A stretch of DNA of 64,000 nucleotides from NCBI RefSeq assembly GCF_027924605.1, contig NZ_AP027042.1, positions 2,829,524-2,893,523 of the forward strand, written 5' to 3'. The position numbers and the translations under genes were made by a program. Source of the stretch: Dyella sp. GSA-30. GTDB taxonomy: Bacteria; Pseudomonadota; Gammaproteobacteria; Xanthomonadales; Rhodanobacteraceae. Positions 8,764 through 21,900 of this stretch are shown piece by piece. The first letter of the stretch is position 1; every line of letters starts with the position of its first letter. The notes under the pieces were generated by a model. The model did not search any database. It was not told where the DNA came from and saw only the letters and a list, made by a program, of their open reading frames with translations.

Positions 8764-9377
8764 GCGTGCACAGTCTGAAACGAGTCGTGCTTGGCGTCGC
8801 CGTGGCACTAGGTGCGGCAGCGGTGTCGGCGGCACAGCCGCCGGCATCGCCCAAGGTCGCGCCGCTCGATGGTCCTGCAGTTGCCGGCGTATGCCTGCTG
8901 TCGCGTGAAGCCATCGTGGCGCATGCCAAGGTTGGCGTTGCCGCATCGGCTCGCCTCAACCAGCTTGCGCAGCAGGCACAGGCCGAAGTCGACGCGCAAC
9001 GCAAGCCGGTCGATGCCGATGTGCAGAAACTACGTGCGCAGGCGGCAAGTCTGAAGCCGGACGATCGCATGAAGCAGGAGCAGGCGCTTGCAGTGCGCAT
9101 GCAGCAAGTCCAGCAGCTCAACACGCAGCGTTCGCGTGAAATCGAGATCACGCGCGAAAAGGCGACTGGACGCATTGCCGAGCTGGCGCAGCCGGTGATC
9201 GCCAATGTCTACAAGAACAAGGGCTGTGGCCTGTTGCTCGATCGCAACGCGGTACTTGGCGGCAACATGAGCAACGACCTCACCGCAGCCGTCGTGCAGG
9301 GACTCGATGCAAGCGTCACCACGATCAGTTTCGAGCGTGAAAGCCTGCCGGCCAACGGTGGTCAACGCAGCCCATGA
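8760..9377 (+). CDS. Skp/OmpH-family periplasmic chaperone-like protein
   Basis: 205 residues with a signal peptide (about 1-25), then an OmpH/Skp-like fold: a start strand with VAGVCLLSREAIVAHAKVG, a pair of long helices rich in Gln, Ala and Lys, and a return segment with NKGCGLLLDRNAVLGGN, which matches the end of the Skp domain (usually VLD..AVL). Skp normally shields unfolded outer-membrane proteins. This copy sits inside the secretion operon, overlapping its neighbours by 4 nt on both sides, so a dedicated role for the barrel proteins or the giant exoprotein is likely. It is not the general skp gene, which normally lies beside bamA and lpxD. Confidence 0.8.
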   Translation: MSVHSLKRVVLGVAVALGAAAVSAAQPPASPKVAPLDGPAVAGVCLLSREAIVAHAKVGVAASARLNQLAQQAQAEVDAQRKPVDADVQKLRAQAASLKPDDRMKQEQALAVRMQQVQQLNTQRSREIEITREKATGRIAELAQPVIANVYKNKGCGLLLDRNAVLGGNMSNDLTAAVVQGLDASVTTISFERESLPANGGQRSP

Positions 9378-9739
9378 GCCCGTTACGCGCGAGCGTAAGA
9401 AGCCTCTTATTCGTCGTCGCGGTGGCGGCTGCGCATGCCGATGACACCAAGGGCGCTGCACGTGTGGCGCCCCACCCGGATACCTGCGTCGACGTCAGCA
9501 TCAACGATCATCCGGTGCTGGCCTATGCGTGCCTCAATCATCAGCTCGCGCCCGACACCTCCGCGCCGCCGGCGCCGGGACTGACCGCCGCGGTGGCCGC
9601 CGAGCCGTCGAACCGGCAGGTCGGGCAGTTCAATTTTTCCGCGTTCAGCAATCGCATGGGCGATCAGTTGGGCAGATCGGTGCATCCGCAGCGTCCACCG
9701 CCGCCGGTGCCGCCGCCCTTATTGGTGCCCGGTCGATGA
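9374..9739 (+). CDS. Small secreted proline-rich protein, unknown function
   Basis: 121 residues with a signal peptide (about 1-22, ending AHA), two cysteines in the mature part (TCVDVS and AYACLN) that could pair, and a Pro-rich C-terminus (PPPPVPPPLLVP). The start overlaps the Skp-like gene by 4 nt (ATGA), so it belongs to the operon. No family recognised. Its position between chaperone and exoprotein genes suggests an accessory to secretion or surface retention, which is inference only. Confidence 0.65.
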   Translation: MSPLRASVRSLLFVVAVAAAHADDTKGAARVAPHPDTCVDVSINDHPVLAYACLNHQLAPDTSAPPAPGLTAAVAAEPSNRQVGQFNFSAFSNRMGDQLGRSVHPQRPPPPVPPPLLVPGR

Positions 9740-9787
9740 CGGTTGCATTGCAGAGGCGCGTTAAATCGCCTGAGTTGCCTAGGTAGA

Positions 9788-9815
9788 TGAAATTTCAGTG
9801 ACAGCGGTTCAGTCG
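9788..9815 (+). promoter_or_regulatory. Candidate ECF-type promoter of the giant exoprotein gene
   Basis: TGAAAT (9788-9793), 16 nt, CAGTCG (9810-9815), with GTGACA at 9798-9803 and GTT at 9807-9809. It matches the element at 1412-1439 at the same spacing. The exoprotein start is about 140 nt downstream. On the opposite strand, CTGTCAC and ATTTCAT spaced 11 nt apart resemble a weak Pho box (9787-9804), an alternative reading. Confidence 0.5.
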
Positions 9816-9956
9816 GCCATGGATCGGTCGGTCTAGTTAAGTGATAGGGAAAGCGGGCGGGCAGGGACGCCCTGGCGAACACGATCGTCGATGGCTCTCG
9901 GGTCGCGGCGGTCGTGCTGCGCATATCGACAAAGCACACCAGGGGAAGAGGTTCGC

Positions 9957-12900
9957 GTGATCAAGCCATTGCATCCGACCAGCAAGAAACCGGCGTCCCA
10001 GGGCGCGAGCAACAGGGCCCCGATGCACCGGCGCCCGCTGGCGCAATGGATTGCCGCAGCCTTCGCCATGAGCGCGATGCACGCGCACGCCGGCGGTCCG
10101 CCGCTGAGCCAGGCGTGGCTGGCCTCGCAGCGCCAGGCCGCCACGGGCAGCAACCCGCAAGCCACGCCGGGTTCGGCGGGCGTGCCAGGGCTGTCGCCTC
10201 TGACCGCGGCCCAGGCGCAGCAACAGCAGAGCGTGCAGCAGGCGCTACAGAACCTCAACCGCGCCGCGCAGGCCGTGGCCGCACAGATCAGCGCGCAGCA
10301 GGCGGCTCAGCAGGCTGCTGCGGCGCAAGCGGGCTCGCCCGTGCCCGACGGCATCGCCGCAGGTGGCCTGCAGGTCGCCGCCGGCATCGCCAGCAATCCG
10401 GCGCTATGGCAGAACGCCAATGCGCCGACGCAGAGCGTCAGCAACGGTCAGACCAATGTCGAGGTCAAGCAGACCGCACAGAAAGCCATCCTGACCTGGG
10501 ACAGCTTCAACGTCGGCCGCCACACCACGTTGCATTTCGACCAGACCGGTGGTACCCAGACCGACGGTAGCAATAACTGGATTGCGCTCAATCGCATCAA
10601 CGACACGACCGGACCTAGCAAGATCTTTGGCCAGATCAAGGCCGAAGGTTCGGTCTACTTGATCAATCGCAACGGCATTCTGTTCGGCGCCGGCAGCCAG
10701 GTGAATACGCATTCGCTGCTGGCGACGTCGATGAACTTGTTTAGTAGCGATGTAAATGCGAGCAATGCCTTTTTCCTGCAGAGCGGCATTGCGCAAACGA
10801 ACGATCCGAATCATGTGATCAGCAATAACGATCAGCTAGCGGCCTTTCTGGTCGATGGCGGACAGGTCGATTCGGCTTCGGGCAAGGTGGTGACGAGCGG
10901 TGCTATAACCGTCGAGAAGGGCGCCTCCATACAAAGCCAGGCGCAAGGCTATATCTTGCTGGCCGCGCCGACGATTCAACAAAGTGGATCACTGGTTGCC
11001 GATGACGGTACCGCCATTCTCGCCTCGGCCGACCGGTTGAAGTATGTGGCTCCGGGCAGCGGGAGCTCCGGTTCGTTCACTGTCGCTCGCGGCGATAGCC
11101 CGGCCCTGCTTCCGAACTGGACCGGTACCGTTGAAAACGACGGTGTGATCCAGACGCGCCGTGGCGATGTGCAATGGCTCGGTACGTCGTTGCAGCAGAA
11201 CGGCGTGGTGGTCGCTTCTACCAGTCTGACCAGCCCCGGTAAAATCACGTTCAATGGCATTCAGATAGGTGCCACCACCTCGAACGTGGAGCTTGGACAG
11301 AACGCTGTAATCACCGTGCTGCCTGAAAAGGACGGTGAAACCACGTCCTCCAGCAGCGCCGCGGATCAGGCATTCCAGACCAGTTCGATCACTCTTGCTT
11401 CCACGGGGAGCATCGTTCTCGATCAAGGTGCGCTCATCGAGGCGCCGAGCGGCAATGTCAGCTTGCTGGCGATTCCCACCGGCGGTTCGCCGACGCCCAC
11501 TCGCGTGTATATCGACCATGGTGCCATCATCGATGTATCGGGCTTGACCGACGTCGAACTGCCCATGTCGGCCTTGTTGGTGAGCATTCCGCGAATTGGC
11601 CAGAACGAACTGGCCGATTCGCCGTTGTTGCGGAACAGTTTCCTGTTCGCACAGAAGAATGTGGTTATCGACAGTTCGCAAAGTGGTACGCGTGCCGATG
11701 GCCTGGACTGGGTCGGTAGTCCGGTCCTGAACGCTGCCGGATACGTTGAAAATGTGCCGCGCAGCATCGATCAGTTGATGCTGAAGGGCGGCACGATCAC
11801 GCTCACGGCCGACGAGGTGATTACTCGAAGCGGATCGCAGCTCAACCTCAATGGCGGTTACCTGAACTACCTGGCGGGATGGATCCAGACACCCAACTTG
11901 CTGGGCGCCGATGGGCGAATCTACAACATCGCTTCGGCGGATCCCGATATGGATTACGTCGGCTTTGCCGGCCAATTCAATGCGGATCATGCACGTTGGG
12001 GTGTGACCGAAACCTATTCCAATCCGTTGCTGGCCGGCATGGTTCGTTACGATACCGGCTTTATTCAAGGGGTCGATGCCGGATCGTTGATCATCGGTGG
12101 GAACGGTGTGACGGGCGTTGCACAGCTTGATGGCAGTTACTCGGCGCAGGCCTATCGCGGACGCAACCAGGTATCCCAGGGAAACGCTCCGTCCAACGGT
12201 TCGTTCGAAATCAATACCGGTGAAGCGGGTGTCTCGGCCGCGGGCGTAAACTTTAAGTTCGTCGACAGCGCGGCCCCCATAGAATCGATCAATCCTCTAT
12301 TTGATGCTGATACAGCGCTCGGTGGGGAGCCAGATGAACCAGGCTCGCCGCAAACACGTTGGTATCTCTTGCCAGCCGATCTGATCGAGCGTGGCGGTTT
12401 TGCGCGAGTGAAGGTATCGACCGGTGGGGCCATCGAAGACGATGCCCATACTTTCAGTGTTCAGCCAGGCGGTGAAATCGATCTGACCGGCGCGAGCGTC
12501 AAGATCAGCGGTACGTTGCAAGCCGCAAGCGGCATCATCAATGTGACGGGAATTGGATTCGCCAGTGCTGGTGGCGGTATTTTTGTCGATGCCAACGGCA
12601 AGCTTGATGCGCGGGGCCTGTGGGTCAATGACAGCGGGCTGTCAACTGACACGATGGCCGGCAGCCAATACATCAATGGCGGCCAAGTGAGTCTGTCGAC
12701 TTGGCAACAGAGCAATACCTCCGGGGCTGATCAGACAGGGGGAATTACGCTGGCTGCGGGAAGCGTTATTGACGTGTCCAGCGGCGGCTATGTTCAACAG
12801 AATGGGATCGTCGCGACCAGTGGCGATATGCCCATCGGTACCGGCGGTGACATCAGCATTGCGACACACGTTGCATCCAAGTTGCCCTCGGACTTTACTT

Positions 12901-15900
12901 CACTTGGCGGACCGACATCACTCAACGCAGGTGCCCTGGCTCTTGACGGTACATTGCTGGGGTATGGATTCTCCGGCGGTGGCAGCTTGACTTTGGAGGC
13001 GCCTCTGATCCAGATCGGCGGCACTCCCTCGGTAGACTCCCCCATCCCGTTACTGTATCTGCCGGCTTCGTTTTTCTCCGGGCAAGGTTTTGCCAGCTAC
13101 AAACTCATATCGGAAACCGATGCAAGTATTGCCACGGGCACATCTGTTCAGGTCCGCGCAGCAAACTTGCTACCCAATTACAATGCGCTTGCTGCAGCGA
13201 CAACCGGCACGGACATCTACACGGGTGGCTTGACCCAGATCGGCTATCTGGATGACTACCATCGGTGGTTGGGTACGGCAGGTGCGGGCAATGCCGGCGG
13301 AATATCTATTCAGGCCGGTTTGTATAGCGGTTGGGTCTCGCAAGGAAACAAGACAACGCCATCCTATTCCGGTGTTACAGGTTCGCTCGTAGTGGGTGAA
13401 GGCGCGTCGCTGACGGCCGATGCCGGCGATTCGGTCCTGTTGCAGGCAGCTGATCATCTGGATGTCTTTGGAAGCGTGACCGCGCATGGAGGAAGCATCA
13501 CGCTCAACAACATTGGCTACGGGGCCCGGGTTTTCGCGGCTCCCGATCGCGCACTGTGGATCGGAGCGAGCAGCGTTATCGACACAAGTGGCGTTTCGCT
13601 CATCAATCCCATCGCTTCGGTTTCCGGTACGTTGCAGGGTGGGTTTATTCCTCGTACGGGCACGGTGCTGGATGGTGGCGCGATCGATTTGAATGCCGAA
13701 GCGAATCTGGTTGCCGAAAGCGGTTCGCGACTCGATGTTTCCGGTGCAAGTGACGTCTATGATTTGCCTTCGGCACAGAGCGTACTTGGTAGTCCCGTGC
13801 CGGCAACGACGCCGACGGCGGTATGGAGCGATGCCGGCAGTATCAATCTAGCCGCTGCTAACGGCATGTTCGTCGATGCGACGTTGGATGCGCATGCGGG
13901 GGCACCACAAGGATTGGGCGGCAGCTTGTCTATTCTTCCTTTGAAGGCCGCCAATACGAGTCAGCCTTCACCGAAAGCGGTGGTGTTGCAGCAAAGCGGC
14001 GATTTGGTACCGACGGGTGCGCAGCCGGGTGACGTGATTGGATCGGGAAGCTCGGCGGGTGTGCTCTATTTTGCCGCCGATCGCCTTGACGGTTCGGGGA
14101 TGGCCGATTTCTCCATCGGGCCAGTGGTGGGAGATAGCAATTCGCAGAGTGCATACGCGGAAGTGCCGGTGGTGTTTGCCGGCAACGTCACGCTGAATCT
14201 TGGTCGCAGCGTAAGCATCAATGCTCCGGCGCTGATTGCGGCGCCAGCGGAAACGACGGCTTTGCCGGGTAACGGCACGGTAAGTGGCGCCGGCTTGGTA
14301 TCGATCAACGCGCCTTATGTTTATCTCGCCAGCGGCAATAGCGGCGCCAAACCCGTGGCCGTGGGTGGTGACGGCAAGCTTGCCGTCCATGCCGACTTTA
14401 TCGATCTTGGCGGTCAAATGTCGCTGGAAGGTTTTGCGGATGCGTCCTTCCAGTCGGAAGGCGATTTGCGCTTCTACTTGCCGCCGCTGAATGCTTATGA
14501 GAATGGTCAACCGCAGACCGGTTGGCTCTACACCACGGGCAATCTCGATTTCGCCGCTACGCGCATTTATCCGGATAGCGATTACAGTTTCCTGATCGAT
14601 GCTGCCCCCTTGGACGGCACGCAGACGACAACCGTTACTTTCAGCAGCAACGGCCATTCCGACAGCTCAACACCGCTCTCGGCCGGTGGCACCTTGGCTG
14701 TAGCCGCAAACGAGATTGTTCAGGGCGGTACGTTGTGGGTGCCTTCGGGCGATATCACCCTTGGCGTATCCGATCCGGTGGCAGAGCGCACGGCGCTGGG
14801 CCTCTCGTCGACCTTTGCGCTGCCGACAACCGATAGCGTGCAATTGACCGTCGGCAGCGTGACCTCGGTGTCGCTGGGCGGGGCGACGTTGCCTTTCGGC
14901 AGTACCCTGGATGGCAAGGAGTGGCGCTACGACGCCGACCCTGCAGTGACGGGCAGCGATATCATCGCTCCTCCCGCGAAGCAGATCGAGATCAATGGGC
15001 AGCAGGTGGCCTTGCAGCAAGGCGCCACGGTGGACTTGTCGGGCGGCGGCCAGCTGCAGGCTTTCGAGTGGGTCCCCGGTACGGGAGGTTCGCGCGATGT
15101 CCTGGCGCAGTCGCAACCGAACTACACGAATAGCTCGACCGGCACCGCACAGTCCCAGTATCCGGATGGTCGCGCTATCTACGCCATCGTTCCAGGCTAT
15201 ACCGCGCCGGTATCTGCTCATGATGCTGCACTGGAAAAAGGTGCAGGCGCAGGCCCTTCCTTGGGACAGGCGGTCTATCTTTCGGGCGTTCCCGGACTTG
15301 CGCCGGGCGTCTATACGTTGCTGCCGGCACGTTACGCGACCTTGCCCGGTGCGTTCCGCGTCGTGCAAGACACGTCATCGCAAGACGCGGTACTTGGGCG
15401 TAATACCACGACACCGGACGGAACAAACGTGGTCGCCGGTTACTTTGTCGATGCGCTCACCGGCGCACGCAGCGCACGCACCACGACATTCGACGTACAA
15501 TCGAGTGCCACTTGGCAGCAGTATTCGCAATATACGCTGACCGACGCCGACACCTTCTTCTCGGCGCAGGCGCAACACAATGGCAATGTCGCGCCACCGC
15601 TTGCGCGAGATGCCGGAAATCTTCTGCTGCAAGCCGGGCAACAACTCGAGCTCGGTGCCACGCTTACGGCCGGTATGGGTACGGGAGGTCGAGGTGCGGA
15701 AGTCGATATCGCCGGCCAGGCCATTGAAATTGTCGCTTCGGGTCAGCCTGCGCTTGACGGATATCTGGCCATCAATGCGGCCGATCTGAGCACGCTGGGT
15801 GCGTCCAGCCTGCTTATTGGAGGCTCGCGTACCGCCAGCAGCGATGGCGACGTTATCGACGTCAAGGCCCAGAGTATCGTGGTGGCTAATGACGCGGCGC

Positions 15901-18900
15901 AGTCTCTCGTAGCGCCGGAGATCATCCTGGTTACCAATGGTCAAGGTAACGGTATTGAATTGAATGCAGGCAGCGTCCTGCGCGGTGAGGGTGATTCGAC
16001 TGGCCTGATCGGCACGCCGCTGCTGATAGGGCAACTGGGCGATTCCACGCATGCGGCGGTCAGTGGCGATGGCGCGCTCCTGCGCGTGTCCAGTGGCGCA
16101 CCGAGTCCGATCGTTCGCCAGAACGTCACGGGCGTGGACGGGGCGGCAGGTACCGCCACGGGCGATATTTCCATTGCCGACGGCGCGACCGTTACCGCTG
16201 CCAATGCCTTGAGCATCGATGCGACCGGAAATACGCACGTAGGAGCGAATGCCTTGCTCGCCGCGGACAATGTCGATGTCACAGCCAATCGCATCGCCTT
16301 TGTGGGTGACGGTGTGGTGACGGACACATCGGGCATGTTGATCGGCGGCGCCACCTTGGCTCAGCTCGCCGGCGCGCAAAGCATTGTGCTGCGGAGCCGA
16401 GGCGATCTCGATTTTATTGGCAACGTCGACGTCGATGTTGCAAATGGACTCGAACTCGACGCACAGGCACTTGAAGGCGACGGTGGCATCGTAAATATCG
16501 CGGCCGGCAAGTTGGGGCTGACCAATACCTCCGGGCGCACATCGGCCTTCGCGAGCGGTAGTGGTGCATTGAATCTCCAGGCCAACGAACTCGACCTCGG
16601 CGAGGGTGCGTTTACGCTCCACGGCTTCGATGCATTCTCGGCGAAAGTCGCGCAAGGCATTGCGGCACAAGGTAACGGCGACTTCGATTTCGGTAATCTG
16701 GACGTTACGCTCAATACGCCCGTTGTGCTGGCCGATTCGGGCGCCGCCTTGAAGCTGCATACGACGGGCGCGTTGGATATCGAGGGAAATGCCGGCACCG
16801 CATTGAGTCGCACGGCCTTCGGGGGCGGTCTGACGTTGTCGGGCGGAACGGTAAAGGTGGCCACGCAACTCGTGGCCCAGGCCGGCTCTATCACTCTGGA
16901 CGCAACCACCGGCGACCTGACGCTTGATGACGGTGCGAGCTTGAATGCCGCAGGCGCCGCCAAGACGTTTAATGACGTCCAATCGTTTGCATCGGGTGGC
17001 ACGGTGACACTCGATGCGGCAAACGGAGATATTCAGGCGTCTGCCCAATCGTTGATTGACATCGCGGGTGCCTCACAGGGCGGCAACGGCGGAAAGCTGG
17101 TGGTGCAGTCGGGTGGAAATGCCCAGCTACTTGGAACGCTCGAGGGTGGGGCTGCTTCCAACTACCTGGGTGGCGTGCTGCAAATGGACGTCAACGGCAC
17201 GGTCGACTTGAACAGCCTTGCCGACGTGCTCGCCCCGAGTGGCATCAACGGCGCTATTTCAATTCATACGCATACCGGAAATCTGGACCTGGACGCGGGG
17301 CGCAGCCTCGTGGCGCATCAGGTCGTGCTGACGGCGGACGGCGATCCGGCGCAGGGCGGCGGTTGGGTTCACGTGGATGGAACCATCGACGCATCCGGCA
17401 CTTTCGGCGGCCCCATTCAGCTCTATGGGCAGGCGGGCGTTGATGTCGAAGGCACGTTGTCGAGCTTTGCCACGGCACCTGGGCGTGAGGGTGGCGATAT
17501 TACCCTCGGTACGGGCGGCAAGTCCGATGGTTCGCTCAATGCCAACTATGGCTATGAAAACATTACTGCGGTGGGCTCAGGGCAGATCATCCTGGGCGAG
17601 CATGCGGTACTCAATATGGGTGGTGACGGCGGCGATGGCGGCCTGTTGCTGCGGGCACCTGTTCTTTCCGATGGCGATGTGCTCGTCAATATCGCCAGTG
17701 GCGCAAAAATCAATAACGCTAGGGGCGTCACGCTGGAAGCGGATGCGACTTGGAGTAGCGGCGACGCCGTAGGCGACCCGGCCAAGCATTTCGATGGGCT
17801 AATCGATCCGGCCGGTTGGTATGTGCCAGATCCGACCACAGGCGCTCCTGTGCTCGTTGCCGGTCAGTTTGTCGATGCCAAGGGCAATCCCGTTGCTGCC
17901 CCGGATCCAAACAATGCGGAGCAAATGGCCGATTACCTGGCCAAGTACTACTTTGTACCGGATGCAAATGCGGTGAATGCAGCGCATCAGAGTTTCTACG
18001 GATATCTCAATGGCGACGCATCGCAAGGTCCAGGCGCATTGATGGGTTTTGTAGAGAACCCCGGATTTGCTTTTGGGTCGCGCTTTGCGTCTGTCGCCAA
18101 TTTTAACGTTCGTCCCGGTATCAATCTTGTCAATCCGGATACCTCGGTCAATAGCGGCAACATCAGCGTACTCACGACATGGAATCTCGGCGCTGGTGTG
18201 CGCAATGCCGATGGCACGCTCAGTCTGGCTTATCGCTACGGCAACCAAGCGCCCATACTCAATTTCCGCGCTGTGAACAACCTGGACATCCGCGCCAGCA
18301 TCACGGATGGCTTCTTCCAAAGTGCCAACGTGGAAAAGGGGGCTGCACCGGACGATACAGGTACCTATGATGAGGCATTGGCTGAGTGGAACATGATCGA
18401 TGCGCTGGTGACCAATGATATTGGAGGGGGGACTGCGCAATGGTTTCCCATGCCAGACGAAGACGTGATGGGCCAGAGCAACGCAGGCCAGTACTACAGC
18501 CAGTACATACTCTATGCCAAGTACCTCTTGAATGTGTCCGACACGGTAGGCGGCGGCGGAACGGGTTTGACGCCTGCTGACGTCATTGCTTTTGGCGAAG
18601 GGCTTGGCGGCCCTGTGTCTGCGCCCGGTACGATTGCGGCGCCGACGCTACCGACGACGCTCGCTGATTATCCAGGCTATTTGACTGCCTACGATCCTTA
18701 TCTTGTGTCGGCGGTCGATAACGCTCAGTTCCTGGTGAACCTCACCCTTCCCGATGATTTCCAGGTGTTGGCTGCGCCGCCGACTGTCGGCACGATCCCA
18801 TCTGCACCCCCGACACTCGACAACAGTCCGTCGCCGCTTCGCACGCCGCAGAATCCGCTGCCGTTGTTGAGTGCGACGCTCAGTGGCGGAAACAGCAGCA

Positions 18901-21900
18901 GTTATCGTCTCGTTGCTGGCGCCGATGTAGGCAGTGCCAACCCGCTTGCGGTGCTCCCAGTGAGCTCTGCTGGATCCGGGCAGCTGATGCTCGGTGGCCA
19001 TACCGAATTTGACGACGCGGCAACCAGTAGTACGGTCTACGCGCCGACCCTGGTTCGCACGGGCACCGGCAATATTGACCTTGCCGCGTCTGGCGATATC
19101 GTCTGGTTGGATAATCTTGCGCCGGCCGCGGTCTATGCCGCGGGTGTGCCGCTGACATCCGGGGGCGCCTCAACGGCTGCGCTGGTCCAGCCGTCAGGCA
19201 GCCCGGAAATGGTCGTCAGCAACCCGGTCAATCCCGTCGATGGTGGCGACATTTCCATAACCGCCGGCGGCAATATTGTCGGCATCCAGCAGGTCTTCGA
19301 TACCGACGGCAGCGTTACGGGCACGAAAGGCCTCTCCACCGCCCAGTACTGGTGGCAGTGGATGCAAATGGGCAATCCCGTCGATGGCAGCCGCTCGTCG
19401 ATCAATTTCTCTTCGTTCGATCAGGGTGTAATGAGTGTCGGCGGTAACGTCGATGTCGAGGCCGGTGGCGATATTCGCCAGCTCTCCGTTTCGTTGCCGA
19501 CCACCTGGTACCTGACCACCGATGCCTCCGGTTCGAAGACGGTAAATACCGTGGGCGGCGGCAACCTCAATGTCAACGCGGGTGGTGACATTCTCAGCGG
19601 CAGTTATTTCGTCGCCAAGGGGGCGGGCAACATTACCGCGCAGGGCCGTATTGGTGCGGATTTCAATTACAACCAACGGGCTGTCGACAATAACGGCCAG
19701 TTCATAACGATCAGTACCCCAGTGGACACGTTGTTGGCTGTGCAAGATGCTCAGTTGACCGTGCAGGCGGGAAGCGGTGCCGATATTGGCGGCGTTTACA
19801 ATCCATCCTGGCTGGATGCAACCACGCCGTTGCTATTGGACAAGTCGTTGCCTGCGCGTCACTTCGATGGGCAAAGCTATAGTGCCGCGTCATCGGTGTC
19901 CGTGCTTTCGGCATCGGGCGACGTCAACTTCGGCACGCTCGATAATTCATTGGAGCTGTTCGTCCCAAGCAGCGGCCTGGATTTGCCGCCGGGTAGCGCG
20001 GGATTCGTTCTACCTGCCTCGGTAAGCCTCACATCGCTCAACGGCAATTTGAATCTGCTGACCAGCGGTGAACTGTATCCGTCGTCCAATGGCAATCTTT
20101 CCTTGCTCGCTGGCGACTCGATTCATTTCGACAACGCGCGTGAGGCAGCCAATAACAATGTTCATATTGCGTGGGGTCTGATCGATGCACCGGCCTCGCT
20201 ATTGCCCTCGCCATTGAATATCGATGCATTGACGGGTGGTGTCGGTTCGTCGTTCAACCAGGTGCTACGCGCCGGCGGCTATCTGTTCTCGAACCTGCCA
20301 GGTTGGTCGGATCAGGCATCGTTGTTGCATCAGGCTCAGCCTTTGCACGGCGCCGACGAACAGCCGGTCCGGGTGTATGCGTTGACGGGCGATATCGTCA
20401 ATGGGGATGGCGGCGGACTCGATGGCGTCTATCTCGTGCCAAACAAGCCGGCACGCATCATCGCGGGCGAGGACATCGTTGATCTCGCGTTTATTGGCCA
20501 ACAGACCCACGATTCCGATGTCACCTTGATCAGTGCGGGTCGGGACATCTACGACACCTCGCTATTGATGAATAGCGGATTGTTCAACGCTGGCGAGATC
20601 CCCAATCTGGTGTCGCCAGTTATTCTGCAATCGGGTCCCGGCAACCTGCAGATACTGGCGGGGCGCGATATCGGCCCACTGACCAGTCAGGTGGATCTGG
20701 CGCCTGTGCCCAGTACCGGGATCTTGAAGGACGTCTTGATCAATGGAGACAGCCAAACCGGTATCGAGACGATCGGTAACGCGCTCAATCCCTGGCTGCC
20801 AGACAATGGTGCTTCGCTGCAGATTTTCTATGGCGTGGGGCCAGGTATCGACCAGTCGGCATTCATCGCCAAATACATCGATCCGAACTCGAGCGTGGCG
20901 GGCATCGCCAGCTTGACGCCGGCTCTGGTGACTTTCATGAACAACTACACCTCCGGTTTGGTGGTGGATACTGGATTGGTCAAGGATCAGGTCAGCAGTA
21001 ATCTGACGGTAGACCAGGCATGGGCGCAATTCCAGGCGCTACCGGTGGAAGTGCAGCGAATTTTTGTACAGCAAGCGCTGTTCAAGATCCTTGCCACCGT
21101 TGGCCAGGACTACAACGACAGCACAAGTCCTTATCATGGCCAATACGCGCGTGGCTACGAGGCGCTATCCAGCTTGTTCCCTGCATCTTTGGGTTATACC
21201 GACAACGGAAGTGGGGCGGGTGGTATCAATGGTGCGCAGAAGACCGTAGACACGGGTGATCTGGATATCCGCAACTCCACCATCCAGACGCAGCAAGGTG
21301 GCAATATCGCGATGCTAGCGCCGGGCGGCGAAGCCCTATTGGGCAGTAGCTCGGCGCCGCCGGTCATAACAGACAGCCGTGGCAACGTCATCGCCGGTCC
21401 CAACAGCATGGGCGTGTTGACGTTGCGCCAGGGCGATATCGACATCTTTACCGATCGCAGTGTGCTGCTGGCGCAGAGCCGCATCTTTACCGAGCAAGGC
21501 GGCGATATCGTTGCCTGGAGTTCCAACGGTGACATCAATGCTGGCAAGGGCGCCAAAACCACCACGGAAATTCCGCCGCTTACGTATATCTGCGATTTGG
21601 ATGCCTATTGCCTGATCAACCCGGCCGGGCAGGTGAGTGGTGCAGGTATTGCGACGCTGCAGACCGTTGCGGGTGCTGCTGTCGGCAACGCGTTCTTGAT
21701 GGCACCGAGAGGTACGGTGGATGCAGGTGATGCCGGTATCCGCGTGTCAGGTAACCTGGTCGTTGCCGCCGCGCAAGTCGCTAACGCGGATAACATCCAG
21801 GTGCAGGGCGAAAAGATCGGTGTTCCTGTAGCAAGCTCGGTAAATATCGGTGCGCTTAGCGCTGCAAGCGCGGCCGCGAGCGCGGTCAGTCATGTCGCCG

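Noticed and set aside
6460-8946. 828-codon open frame on the minus strand opposite the porin and coiled-coil genes
   Set aside because: Antisense shadow of well-supported genes; Arg/His/Leu-rich with no domain, and open only because of GC-biased codons on the other strand.
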